NCBI GenBank assembly: GCA_016715885.1
Contig: JADJXL010000015.1
Span: 620,001 to 684,000 of the forward strand
DNA: 64,000 bases
Reading direction: 5' to 3'
DNA from: Polyangiaceae bacterium
Lineage (GTDB): Bacteria > Myxococcota_A > Polyangia > Polyangiales > Polyangiaceae
Positions 27,171 to 37,956 of this stretch are shown piece after piece; within the stretch, counting starts at the first letter, position 1, and the number at the start of each line of letters is the position of its first letter. The notes beneath the pieces were generated by a model. It had not been told where the DNA came from and ran no database searches. It saw only the letters and a program-made list of their open reading frames with translations. The translations under genes and the position numbers were made by a program.

Positions 27171-28853
27171 ATGCCCGATCCGTATCGTGCCCACCAGCCC
27201 TATCAGGGCAGCGCCGCTGATGCCCCTTCACCCCTCACGCTGACCATTTCGCTCCTTCATCCCGCCGTCGAGCCTGGGTCGGAGCTCACGACGTATGCGG
27301 TGGCCAAAGTGCGAGCGGCGACGGCGCCGCTCGCCCAAAATAGGCCCGTCGTGCTCGCGGTTCTCGTGCTCGACATATCGGGATCGATGCATGGTGAGCC
27401 GATCGCGCAGGTGCTGCATTCCGCCAAGCGTCTCGCAGAAATATTGGACGATCGGGACCAGCTCGGGATCGTGACGTTCAGCGATGGGGCGGACATCGTA
27501 GCGCCGCTCGAAAGCCTCGGACAACGGCGCCGCGAATTGATTCGAAAGATAGATACCATTAAAATAAAAAATCGTACGAACATTGCCGGAGGACTTGCGC
27601 AGGCTGCGCTGCTATTTCCGCAAAGGCAATTGGGGGAGCGGCAAATCGTGGTGCTCATGTCGGACGGAGCGCCGAATGTGGGTGCGACGACGCCCGATGA
27701 ATTGGGACGTGCAGCGCGGCTCTTGAAAGCGCGTGACATTGGCATATCGACGCTGGGTTTTGGCGCGCACCATAACGACGCGGTGCTTTCGGCGATTGCC
27801 GAGGGCGGCGGAGGTCGATACCAATTCGTCATCGATCCAAAAATGTCGGAGTCGAGCTTCATTCGTGCGCTCGGCGCACAGCTCGACATGGTCGCCGAAC
27901 GAAATGCGCTCGTTTTGACGCCTTCGAACCATGTCGAAATCGTCCGCGTGCTCGATGCGCCGCCCACGTCGTTCGGCGCCGGAGGGCTCAAGCTGAGTTT
28001 GCCGGATTTGCTCGGCGGAGATGAACTTTGTTTCGTCGTCGAATTGCGTTTGCGAGCCCCACGAGAATCGACGCTCTTGCGCACGCTCTCGTGCAAGCTT
28101 GCGGGGCATGTGGCAGGCAGTTCATTGACATTCGAAACGGTCGTGCATGCGGATACGCATGTGACGCTGGTGGCATCGAATGCGACCGATCCCGCAGTGC
28201 ATGCAGCCGTGACGCTCGCCCGCGCGAGCGAAAAACGAGCGCAGGCGCGGGCGCTCGGGGAGCGCGGAAGTTATGGCGAAGCCGAGCAGGTTCTTCGTGA
28301 CGCACAGCAGCTCATCGAAGAAACGCCGGGGTTTGTCAAGGGTGAACCCGGGGCGCTCGACGATGCATGGGAGGCGCTCCAGGACGACCTCACCATCATG
28401 CAGAAACGCCTGCAAAAGAGCGAATACGAAAGGTACAAGAAAGCTGCGATGAGTTATGGCGAATTCAACTCGGCTGGGTCACGGGCGCGAGGCGATTCGC
28501 CAGAGTTTTCTCCATCGAGCAAAATGCTATTCGCCAAAGCGCGCGAGCATGTGTCCATGCCAAACGCGTTTTTGCACGTGCTGGCCGGGCCGAGGGCCGG
28601 GGTGCGCGTTTCCATCGATCGGCCGCGATTCATCATGGGTCGATCGCAATCGGGGATCGATTTGACGTTGCCCGATGCCGGCGTGAGCCGTCAAGCTGCG
28701 GCCATTGAATTTTTGGACGGGGCGTTTTGGCTCATTGACTTGGGTTCGACGAACGCGCCGGAATACAATGGCCAGCGAGTCGACCGATTGAAACTCGAAA
28801 ATGGGATGGTCTTCTCGTTGGCGAGCAGCCAATTGCGCTACGAAGAGGAATGA
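27171..28853 (+). CDS. VWA-FHA protein
   Basis: A 560-residue soluble protein. Residues about 60-240 form a von Willebrand factor A domain with the metal-binding DISGS near residue 68, TNIAGGL and VVLMSDGAPN. A helical, charged middle follows. The C-terminal about 90 residues form an FHA domain (FIMGRSQSGIDLTLPDAGVSRQAA, then LIDLGSTNAPEYNGQRV), a phosphothreonine-binding module, though the usual SxxH is SRQAA here. There is no signal peptide. The FHA domain suggests a partner phosphorylated by a Ser/Thr kinase, such as those in this window. ATG 27171 starts cleanly; the frame opens at 27129. Confidence 0.92.
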   Translation: MPDPYRAHQPYQGSAADAPSPLTLTISLLHPAVEPGSELTTYAVAKVRAATAPLAQNRPVVLAVLVLDISGSMHGEPIAQVLHSAKRLAEILDDRDQLGIVTFSDGADIVAPLESLGQRRRELIRKIDTIKIKNRTNIAGGLAQAALLFPQRQLGERQIVVLMSDGAPNVGATTPDELGRAARLLKARDIGISTLGFGAHHNDAVLSAIAEGGGGRYQFVIDPKMSESSFIRALGAQLDMVAERNALVLTPSNHVEIVRVLDAPPTSFGAGGLKLSLPDLLGGDELCFVVELRLRAPRESTLLRTLSCKLAGHVAGSSLTFETVVHADTHVTLVASNATDPAVHAAVTLARASEKRAQARALGERGSYGEAEQVLRDAQQLIEETPGFVKGEPGALDDAWEALQDDLTIMQKRLQKSEYERYKKAAMSYGEFNSAGSRARGDSPEFSPSSKMLFAKAREHVSMPNAFLHVLAGPRAGVRVSIDRPRFIMGRSQSGIDLTLPDAGVSRQAAAIEFLDGAFWLIDLGSTNAPEYNGQRVDRLKLENGMVFSLASSQLRYEEE

Positions 28854-28962
28854 ATGGGTGCCCCCAAGTGGCTGGTCGAATCGTTCGTGTTCGAAAAGAT
28901 TTGATTTTGCGCCGTGGATGCGGTTCCATCTCCGTGTCGCTTACTTTCGGAAGGAGCCAGCC

Positions 28963-30711
28963 ATGACGCGTCGCAAGCTGCCGCTGCATTCACTCACGTT
29001 GGGCCTCATCGCCGCCGTATCCATAGGCGCTGCGTTATCGGGCGCATCGTGTTCTTCCACCACCGGGTCGACCGGTACCAAAGGCACATCGAGCGGTGCG
29101 GGGGGCACCGGAGGCACGGGTGGTGACGGTGGATCGAATACGGGCGGAGGAGGTGATGGAGGCGGGTTCATCGATCCGGGCACGGGGCCATTTGCTGATT
29201 TTCCGATGACCCCGGTCATTTTGGACGGCCTGTCGCCGACCGTTGGCTCGCTCTTCGACACGACCCCAGGCATGGATACAGGCGGCCCGTGTTTGTCCGA
29301 GCCGCCGATCGATGCAATGGTTCCACGCAATTGGACGCCGCTCTTTTTCGAATGGACGTCGGCGCCCGAGCTCAACGTGTTCGAATTGCGACTCGAAGTG
29401 GACAATCAAATCAATCCGCTCGTCGTGTACACTGCGAACCCCACGTTCACGATGGATTTGGGAATGTGGAAGGGGCTCGCCGACCATAGCGCGGGTCGCG
29501 ATGTCAAAATCACGCTGCGCGGCGCACGCGTCGATGGGGACGTGCTCACGACGCCACCGCTCCTCGGGGCAAGCGGCGTCGTGCACATTGCGCCCGTCGC
29601 GGCGCCCGGTTCCGTCGTGTATTGGACATCTACCGGTGGAACGAGCTTCCAAGGGTTTACCATTGGCGATACCACGTCGAAAACCGTGCTCAGTCCGCCC
29701 ATGGCGGGTCCCACGTCGACGGGCGGCAATACCACGTGCGTTTCGTGTCATACGTCTTCGCCCGATGGAAAACTCATCATATACAGCCGAGATGCCGACA
29801 ATGGCACGCGCGCCATCGACGCGCGCTACGTGACGGGTGGGACCGTGGGGCCCGAAGTGATTTCGCCGAGCGCGCTCGCATTGCTCGGCCGCCACAAGCA
29901 AACGGCTCCCGTGCTTTCCCCTGCACATTATGCAATCAACGACGCCGTTGCCATTTCGGTGTTGTCCGATCCGAACATCAATGCCGGTCGTTACGAGCTC
30001 GTGTGGACCGATTTGCACGCGGCCGATGCCAATGGTTGGGGCGTTTTGGCGCGTAACGGGGACCCTCGCAACGTTTCATCGCCCGCTTGGCGTCGCGATG
30101 GAACTGAAATCGCTTATGTGTCGTCGCCAGGTGGAGGCGAAGGGGTCATTGCGGGTCCGGCGGGGGCTGATCAAACGATGGACATTTACTCGGTGCCCTA
30201 CAACAATCGGATGGGCGGAGACGCAAAGCCATTTCCGGGCGCCAGTGAGCCGAATCTGCGCGAATTCTATCCGGTGTATTCGCCGGACGATACCTTCCTC
30301 GCCTTCAATCGTACGGATCAACCCGTCGATTCGTACGACGAGCCGACGGCCGAGCTTTTCATCGTGCCGGGCGCTGGAGGTTTGGCCGAGCGCTTGCGGG
30401 CAAACGATCCGCCCGCGTGCACGGGCCTCAAGAGCCCGGGTCTCACGAATGCCTGGGCCAGGTGGGCACCGAAAGCCGAAACATGGGAGGGACTCAAGTA
30501 TTATTGGGTCGTGTTTTCGTCCAATCGTCGCCAAGCAGCAGGTCTCAAACCGCAACTGTACATTTCCGCGATCGTGACGAAAGTGGAAGGCGGCACTGAA
30601 ACGCTTGCGGGCGAATATCCGGCCGTTTACGTGACGGCGCAAGACGCTGGAGGCAACAATCACACCCCCGCGTGGGACTTCTTCGAGGTGGCGCAGATTC
30701 CGCCGAAGTGA
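28963..30711 (+). CDS. Lipoprotein with beta-propeller-like repeats and a CxxCH motif
   Basis: A 582-residue lipoprotein. The signal ends in LSGASC (lipobox), then comes a Ser/Thr/Gly-rich linker typical of myxobacterial surface lipoproteins. The body has TolB/WD40-like strands (SPAWRRDGTEIAYVSS, YPVYSPDDTFLAFNR). Between them is TTCVSCHTSSPDG, a single CxxCH motif of the c-type haem-attachment form. One haem site in such a protein is plausible but not proven. ATG 28963 has AAGGAG at 28951-28956, 6 bases upstream. It is convergent with a tiny lipoprotein gene. Confidence 0.82.
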   Translation: MTRRKLPLHSLTLGLIAAVSIGAALSGASCSSTTGSTGTKGTSSGAGGTGGTGGDGGSNTGGGGDGGGFIDPGTGPFADFPMTPVILDGLSPTVGSLFDTTPGMDTGGPCLSEPPIDAMVPRNWTPLFFEWTSAPELNVFELRLEVDNQINPLVVYTANPTFTMDLGMWKGLADHSAGRDVKITLRGARVDGDVLTTPPLLGASGVVHIAPVAAPGSVVYWTSTGGTSFQGFTIGDTTSKTVLSPPMAGPTSTGGNTTCVSCHTSSPDGKLIIYSRDADNGTRAIDARYVTGGTVGPEVISPSALALLGRHKQTAPVLSPAHYAINDAVAISVLSDPNINAGRYELVWTDLHAADANGWGVLARNGDPRNVSSPAWRRDGTEIAYVSSPGGGEGVIAGPAGADQTMDIYSVPYNNRMGGDAKPFPGASEPNLREFYPVYSPDDTFLAFNRTDQPVDSYDEPTAELFIVPGAGGLAERLRANDPPACTGLKSPGLTNAWARWAPKAETWEGLKYYWVVFSSNRRQAAGLKPQLYISAIVTKVEGGTETLAGEYPAVYVTAQDAGGNNHTPAWDFFEVAQIPPK

Positions 30712-30712
30712 G

Positions 30713-30865
30713 CTACCTCGGAGCGTGTTCGGCTGCGCCGTCATTGGCAATTGCAGTCGTGTCGGCATCATCGAAGTGAACGCACCCCAGCAATCCAAAC
30801 GCCGTGAGTCGAAATGCGAGGAGCGGGACGACGGAGCTGCGAATGATGCGAACGATGCGGTTCAT
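30713..30865 (-). CDS. Small lipoprotein (50 residues)
   Basis: A very short frame with good expression signals. It starts at ATG 30865 with GGAG about 8 bases upstream. It opens with basic residues (MNRIVRIIRSS), has a hydrophobic core and the lipobox FGLLGC, leaving a mature peptide of only about 23 residues that is mostly acidic and polar (VHFDDADTTAIANDGAAEHA). It ends at 30713, one base from the stop of the convergent lipoprotein gene. No family is recognised. Confidence 0.55.
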   Translation of the reverse strand: MNRIVRIIRSSVVPLLAFRLTAFGLLGCVHFDDADTTAIANDGAAEHAPR

Positions 30866-30902
30866 GGTCTTGTCTCCTGATCAAAGTGTTTGGCATGGCG
30901 TA

Positions 30903-31379
30903 TCAAAATTGGCCCACGGCCATGACACCCACGTTCGTGCCATTCGTCATGGTCGAGGACCCATACGGAAGAATCATTGCTGACGTCCGGGGGGACGGAT
31001 GTCCACTCCGCCAAGCTGTTGCACCGAGTACGAAAGCGGATGAGACAACGTAGGGCAGACCGATGCCGAGATAATTCGGCAATGTTCGATCACTTCCCGT
31101 TACGCCTAAATAAATGCACACACCTCCAATGCCGCCGATCGCAAGCGACGACATGGTATTGATGAACTTCCATTGACCATGCATGGGCTTCGTTGGGTGC
31201 TGCGCGTAGTAGATAAGGGATCCATATGCGGGGCTCAACATGACCTGCCCCGCAAGGTTGCCAAAGAATACGGTTTCAGCAGGAGTCATGGGGACGTTGC
31301 TCGCGCGCGCCGAATTCGACCAGCAAAGCGCGGCGGCAAGAATGGTGGGGGCAACAAGTAGACGTGCGTTGCGGAACAT
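30903..31379 (-). CDS. Exported membrane protein, function unknown
   Basis: A 158-residue protein. The first about 26 residues form a signal peptide (MFRNARLLVAPTILAAALCWSNSARA). The mature part has about four hydrophobic segments, including NTMSSLAIGGIGGVCIYLG and IGLPYVVSSAFVLGA, with Gly-rich turns. No catalytic motif or known family was recognised. ATG 31379 is chosen because GGAGAA lies 6 bases upstream; the frame is open to 31520. It is divergent from the EptA-like gene. Confidence 0.7.
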   Translation of the reverse strand: MFRNARLLVAPTILAAALCWSNSARASNVPMTPAETVFFGNLAGQVMLSPAYGSLIYYAQHPTKPMHGQWKFINTMSSLAIGGIGGVCIYLGVTGSDRTLPNYLGIGLPYVVSSAFVLGATAWRSGHPSPRTSAMILPYGSSTMTNGTNVGVMAVGQF

Positions 31380-31621
31380 GGCGGATTCTCCAGCAAGCAG
31401 ATTGTCGTCATGCTTGACATCGAAGCAACCGCAATGCCAACCCAATGAGGACCTTGTTCTGTCGAAAAACGAGCACCCAATACGCTTTGCGGAGCGTAAC
31501 CCCGTCACCGTTGGCTCCATCGATCCAATGCGTGGTGGCTCGTTCGAGCCAATGGCTCATTCGAACCGACCCGTCTTTCTTGCGGGTTGCCTTCCTCGTA
31601 TTGCCACGGTAGAAGCCCGAC

Positions 31622-33610
31622 GTGCACCCGTGGTTACGAGCAGCGTTTGCGACGTGGCTAGGTTTTGTCCTGGTGGCGCTCACGAATGCCGTCTTCATCG
31701 CGGCCCTGCTGCGGCGACCCGCGGGTGGCGTTTGGCTTCGCGTCCAGCATCATGCTTTTGATATCGCAGGCGTGCTCGGTGTGGGCCTCGCAGCAGCGCT
31801 CGTCATCGGAATGGGCACTGCAATCGTCGAGCGCGCATCGTATTCGCCGCGCAAACGATGGCTCATGCGGTCGGTCGTTTTGGCCGCTTATGCCGTCGTG
31901 ACCGCATTCATCATGCTCGAGCTCGTCGGTTATGAGCTCGAGCGCATCGCGCTATCGAAATTCGGAGGGCGTTACCACCAATTGCTGTTTGCTTTGGGCG
32001 CCGTCGTCTTGGGAAGCTCGGTGCCTGCCGCGCATCTGGTGGGATGGTGGTCGGCAGGTCGCCCGCGATTACGCATCGTGGCGTTGCTCGTCGCGCTTTC
32101 TGTCATGGTTGCAAACCATTTCTTTCTGCGGGACGATTATGCTGGCGTCCACGGAGCGTTGGCGTGGCTATCCGCAACGCTCGCCGGAATGGCCGTGCTA
32201 CCGTTTGCCGAAATGGGCGTGCAGGCAATACGACCGCGCACGGCAAATGCCGTCATCGGTATTGCGCTCGGAATTGCCGTCACCGGAATCGTCGTTCCGC
32301 CGCCCGTGTCGGCGCGTATCGAGCTATTCCGGGAACCAGGTGCACTATCGGCTTGGGTCTTCGCCCGAACGACGTGGCCCATGCCGGGCGATTCTGACGC
32401 CGCATTGCCTCCCGATGTGGCCTCTTCGCCCTTTTTTCAAACGCGTGACGCCGTTTCTCCCGTCAAACCGACGAAACCAGCGCTGCTCGAGAAAAAAGCG
32501 CCCGTGGTTGTAATCATTACCATCGATGCAACGCGCGCCGACGCCATCGATCGCGAAAAGAATGAAGAGCATTTCCCCACGATTGCGAAATTAAAAAAAG
32601 AAAGCGCCTACTTTGCTCGCGCGACGTCGGCCGGTAGCCAAACGGCAGTATCGCTCAGCGCCATGTTTTCCGGGCGCTACTTTTCGCAGCTCGTGTGGAA
32701 GAGGCACGGCGACGGGCCATTGCAATTCGTGTATCCGGCATCCGATCCATCGCCTCGTTTTCCCGAAATTCTCAGCAAGCACCACGTCACGACCGCGAGC
32801 TTTTGCAGCATTACGTTTTTGACCAACGAATACGGCGTCGCGCGCGGTTTTACCGAAGAAACCGTCGTCGTCAAAGGTCGCGAGCACGCGCGCGCCGAGC
32901 AAGTCATGACGCCGCTCTTCGAACGGTTGCAACGTGCCGGAGATGAACCGCTCTTCCTTTATGCACACTTGATGGAACCGCATTCGCCCTATGACCGCGG
33001 GGGTAAAAAGGGATCCGCAGGACAGAGGTATCTCGCCGAAATCGGCATCGCGGACGAATATATCGGCAAATTGGTGAAGCTCCTCGACGAACGTTTCAGC
33101 GATCGCGCGTTTCTCATCATTTCGAGCGATCACGGCGAAGCATTCGGCGAGCACGGCACGATCAAGCACACGAAAACCCTGTATGAGGAATTGCTCCGCG
33201 TGCCGCTCATCGTGCGAGGTCCAGGCGTCGTGCCGCGGCGTATCGAACAGCGCGTGACGCTCGTGGACCTTGGCCCCACCATTCTCGATATTTTTGGCAT
33301 CGAGACGCCCGGTACCTATTTGGGACAAAGTTTGGTTCCGCTACTTGCCGGGCGCGACGTGCAATTCGATCGCCCCATTTTGGCCGAAGGGAGGCTCCGT
33401 CGCGTGCTGTATTGGGGTGATTTGAAGGTCATTGACGATCCGCGTAGGAAGGTCGTCGAAGTCTTCGACTTGGAGCGCGATCCGCGCGAATTGCACAATC
33501 TATACGATGAGGATCGGGCCCGGTCGATGCCGGGTCTTGTGGCATTACGAGCTTTCTTCGATGCGCATCGCGTGCGCATTGCCGGATACGCGCCGCCTTA
33601 CAAACCGTGA
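31622..33610 (+). CDS. Alkaline phosphatase-superfamily membrane enzyme, EptA/sulfatase-like
   Basis: A 662-residue protein with about seven N-terminal hydrophobic spans (residues 5-230) and a large soluble domain from about residue 295. Metal-site motifs are IITIDATRADA at its start and ISSDHGEAFGEHG near residue 503. The nucleophile region reads SAGSQTAVSLSAMFSG, matching the Thr nucleophile of lipid-modifying phosphoethanolamine transferases and not the CxPxR formylglycine site of true sulfatases. It probably transfers a phospho-group to a surface lipid or polymer. Start GTG 31622 has no strong ribosome-binding site. Confidence 0.85.
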   Translation: MHPWLRAAFATWLGFVLVALTNAVFIAALLRRPAGGVWLRVQHHAFDIAGVLGVGLAAALVIGMGTAIVERASYSPRKRWLMRSVVLAAYAVVTAFIMLELVGYELERIALSKFGGRYHQLLFALGAVVLGSSVPAAHLVGWWSAGRPRLRIVALLVALSVMVANHFFLRDDYAGVHGALAWLSATLAGMAVLPFAEMGVQAIRPRTANAVIGIALGIAVTGIVVPPPVSARIELFREPGALSAWVFARTTWPMPGDSDAALPPDVASSPFFQTRDAVSPVKPTKPALLEKKAPVVVIITIDATRADAIDREKNEEHFPTIAKLKKESAYFARATSAGSQTAVSLSAMFSGRYFSQLVWKRHGDGPLQFVYPASDPSPRFPEILSKHHVTTASFCSITFLTNEYGVARGFTEETVVVKGREHARAEQVMTPLFERLQRAGDEPLFLYAHLMEPHSPYDRGGKKGSAGQRYLAEIGIADEYIGKLVKLLDERFSDRAFLIISSDHGEAFGEHGTIKHTKTLYEELLRVPLIVRGPGVVPRRIEQRVTLVDLGPTILDIFGIETPGTYLGQSLVPLLAGRDVQFDRPILAEGRLRRVLYWGDLKVIDDPRRKVVEVFDLERDPRELHNLYDEDRARSMPGLVALRAFFDAHRVRIAGYAPPYKP

Positions 33611-33625
33611 GCAGGTTGCAGATAC

Positions 33626-33862
33626 TCACGGCTGCTTGTTGGTCTCCACAGGCTTGGTCTCGACGACCCACGGCGCTTCGCTCTCCAGTAGCTGCGCCTC
33701 GAGGCCCGGCTCGGCAATTTCTTCCGATTCCATCAAGTCTTCCATTGCCCAGTCAGCTTCAGTCTCCGTATAGGATGCCGTCGATCCACAGCCAATGGCC
33801 AAGAATGCCGACGTTGCGACCGCGAGAAGGATAGCTGAAAGACGCGCTAGTCTTCTTGTCCG
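33626..33862 (-). CDS. Possible small lipoprotein frame without a standard start codon
   Basis: An open 78-codon stretch reads RRLARLSAILLAVATSAF, then LAIGC as a lipobox, followed by a strongly acidic mature part (TETEADWAMEDLMESEEIAE). It looks like a real lipoprotein, but no ATG, GTG or TTG precedes the signal peptide in frame; the only in-frame TTG lies inside the hydrophobic core. It begins inside the end of the sigma-54 activator gene. Either a rare start is used, a base is wrong, or the gene has lost its start. Confidence 0.4.
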   Translation of the reverse strand, partial: RTRRLARLSAILLAVATSAFLAIGCGSTASYTETEADWAMEDLMESEEIAEPGLEAQLLESEAPWVVETKPVETNKQP

Positions 33863-35703
33863 GCGATCCCAAACCGCTCGAGCCTTCGCCTGATGACGAT
33901 GCGGGAAACCCCCAGCAACCTTGCCGCTTCGCTCACGTTGCCTTTTGCAGCGGCAAGGGCCTCTTGGACGAGCTGTTTTTCCATTGGTTCGAGCGCCGCG
34001 AACCGCTGAGCAAGCGTCAATCCTTTCGGCGGTTCGATCACATCGGGCGTAGCGTCTTGACCTTTTCGTTGAAAGCGCAGCGGCGGACTCAAATCGGAAA
34101 GCTCGACGATCCGTCCTTCGGCATTGATGGCCGCGCGTTCCACTTCATTGCGCAATTCACGGACATTGCCCGGCCAAATGTGACGCGCCAGGGCTTCGAG
34201 CGCCGGTTTGGAAAAACCATCCACCTGTTTGCCCATCGTCGATGCCGACAATTTCAATAGCGCTTCGGCCAAGATTTCGACGTCACCCGGCCGCTCGCGC
34301 AGTGGCGGCACGTTGATTTCGACGACGGCCAATCGATAATAAAGATCTTCGCGAAAACGTTTTTCGGCAATTTCTTCACGCAAATCCTTGTGCGTCGCGG
34401 CGACGATACGCACATTCACGTGCACCGCGCGTTCGGTTCCAAGCGGCTGCACTTCGCCTTCTTGAATGGCGCGGAGCAATTTCGCTTGCGCAGCCAAGTC
34501 CAAATCGCCAATTTCGTCCAAAAACAAAGTTCCCTTGTCGGCCAAGACGAATTTGCCTTTTTTGGGCTTGATGGCGCCCGTGAAGGCACCCTTGTCATAG
34601 CCGAATAGCTCGCTTTCGACCATGTTGGCGGGGATCGCAGCGCAATTCAGCGTGACGAACGGCATTTCGTGCCGAGGCGAAGCCGCATGCAAAGCTCTTG
34701 CGACCAATTCTTTGCCCGTACCACTTTCACCTCGCACCAATACATGAGCATTCGGTGCTCCCGCGTATTTGACGATTTGCGCCTTGAGCGCCACCATGGG
34801 CGCGCTTTTGCCAATGATTTCAGCCGTGGAGCTTTGGTCGTCGAGCGCCGCGGCCAGGGCCGCTGCACGTTGATATCGCTCGGCATTTTCGAGACCCGTG
34901 CCGACGAGGTATCCGATGGCAATTAGAAAATCGAGGTCTTCGGCGCGAAATCGTTCGGCCTGCCGGCGATCGTCGACATATATGAATCCGAAGACGCGAC
35001 CGACCGTTTGCAAAGGCACGCCCATGGCGCATAAAATGTTTTGGCGCAGGACCGTTCTTGGTGCGGCATCTACTTTTGCGTTTCCTACGACGACGCCTTC
35101 GCGTTTCGCGAGCATGGCTTCGAGCAGCGAGCGGCTCACGACGATTTCATCGGCCTTGGCGGGTTCGCGCGATCGGAGAATCCGTTTTACCGGACCATTC
35201 GGATCATCGCCGAGCCCGATGAGCGCACGTTCGCAGCCAAAAAGATCGAGCACGGCGTCGAGCATTTGGCGCAGGAACAAGTCGGTGTCCCCAATCGATG
35301 CGGCGGCCTTGGCGGCTTCGTGCACGAGCTTGATGCGTCGGTCGACGAAAGGAGCGCCGCTCGATACGATCGTCGCAGCATCGACGCGCCGTTCGATGAC
35401 GTCTGCAGCAGCCGGCTCGTTCGTGCTGAACCGGAGCACGACGCCCCCAATCTGAATCGCATCACCGTCGGCGAGCACGTGCGAAGCGCCGCCTCGTTGG
35501 CCGTTGACGAAAAACCCTTGCGACGAACCGAGATCGATGATTTCCCAGCCGCGCGCCGTATGTTCGAAGCGCACGTGTTGTCGCGATACGCGTGAATCGG
35601 CCAAAATCAAGTCATTTTGAGGACTTCGACCGACGCGAAAGTTTTCGGTGAGCGTTACGGTTCGCGTTTCACGATCGGGTTCTGTGACGATGAGGTGCGG
35701 CAC
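33847..35703 (-). CDS. FHA-GAF sigma-54-dependent transcriptional activator
   Basis: A 618-residue enhancer-binding protein. The N-terminal FHA domain (FRVGRSPQNDLILADSRVSRQH, residues about 22-45) binds phosphothreonine peptides. A GAF domain follows (about 135-280), then an AAA+ domain with Walker A GESGTGKE, an intact GAFTGA loop for sigma-54 contact, Walker B GTLFLDEIGDL and NVRELRN. The C-terminus is a Fis-type helix-turn-helix (NVSEAARLLGVSRIVIRRRL). Input probably comes from Ser/Thr kinases through the FHA domain; one is encoded divergently next door. Start GTG 35703. Confidence 0.95.
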   Translation of the reverse strand: MPHLIVTEPDRETRTVTLTENFRVGRSPQNDLILADSRVSRQHVRFEHTARGWEIIDLGSSQGFFVNGQRGGASHVLADGDAIQIGGVVLRFSTNEPAAADVIERRVDAATIVSSGAPFVDRRIKLVHEAAKAAASIGDTDLFLRQMLDAVLDLFGCERALIGLGDDPNGPVKRILRSREPAKADEIVVSRSLLEAMLAKREGVVVGNAKVDAAPRTVLRQNILCAMGVPLQTVGRVFGFIYVDDRRQAERFRAEDLDFLIAIGYLVGTGLENAERYQRAAALAAALDDQSSTAEIIGKSAPMVALKAQIVKYAGAPNAHVLVRGESGTGKELVARALHAASPRHEMPFVTLNCAAIPANMVESELFGYDKGAFTGAIKPKKGKFVLADKGTLFLDEIGDLDLAAQAKLLRAIQEGEVQPLGTERAVHVNVRIVAATHKDLREEIAEKRFREDLYYRLAVVEINVPPLRERPGDVEILAEALLKLSASTMGKQVDGFSKPALEALARHIWPGNVRELRNEVERAAINAEGRIVELSDLSPPLRFQRKGQDATPDVIEPPKGLTLAQRFAALEPMEKQLVQEALAAAKGNVSEAARLLGVSRIVIRRRLERFGIAGQED

Positions 35704-35714
35704 GGCGGTCGCGA

Positions 35715-35743
35715 ATGAGACGGCAGGCGCAGGATTTTGTCAA
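35715..35743 (-). promoter_or_regulatory. Candidate sigma-70-type promoter for the FHA-GAF activator
   Basis: Reading leftward, a perfect TTGACA (35743-35738) is separated by 17 bases from TCTCAT (35720-35715, 4 of 6 to the -10 consensus). The -10 ends 11 bases before the GTG start at 35703, so the transcript would be almost leaderless. This is a pattern match only. Confidence 0.3.
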
Positions 35744-35783
35744 GAAGTGTCGCGCAAGGTTGATTGCATATCCCAGGTTGGAT

Positions 35784-37784
<2,001 letters not shown>

Positions 37785-37813
37785 GACGAGTCTGCGTAAT
37801 CGTATGAAGGGTA

Positions 37814-37930
37814 GCTTTGGGGAGGTGATTGATTTCTCGGCGCTCGTGGGGGGTCCCGCTGTTTGAGCCCGCGAAGCGGGCGAGTTCGGGGGGTACCGCG
37901 AGTGCCGAGAAATCAGTCGCCGCCCAAAGC
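37814..37930. repeat. Palindromic repeat, family A, copy 2
   Basis: A 117-bp element related to the one at 26983-27093. Outer arms are 37814-37841 and 37904-37930 (shared core TGATTTCTCGGC). The inner hairpin is GCCCGC-GAA-GCGGGC (37867-37881), also followed by GAGTTCGGGG. Compared with copy 1 two base pairs of the inner stem are swapped on both strands, which keeps the pairing. It follows the kinase stop by 29 bases. Confidence 0.7.
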
Positions 37931-37956
37931 ACAGCAAACGCAGATGGTCAGTAGGA

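Noticed and set aside
33847..35703. FHA-GAF activator as the direct regulator of the 53.4-53.7 kb promoters
   Set aside because: It has GAFTGA and could activate sigma-54 promoters, but it lies about 18 kb away and nothing in the sequence links it to those sites.
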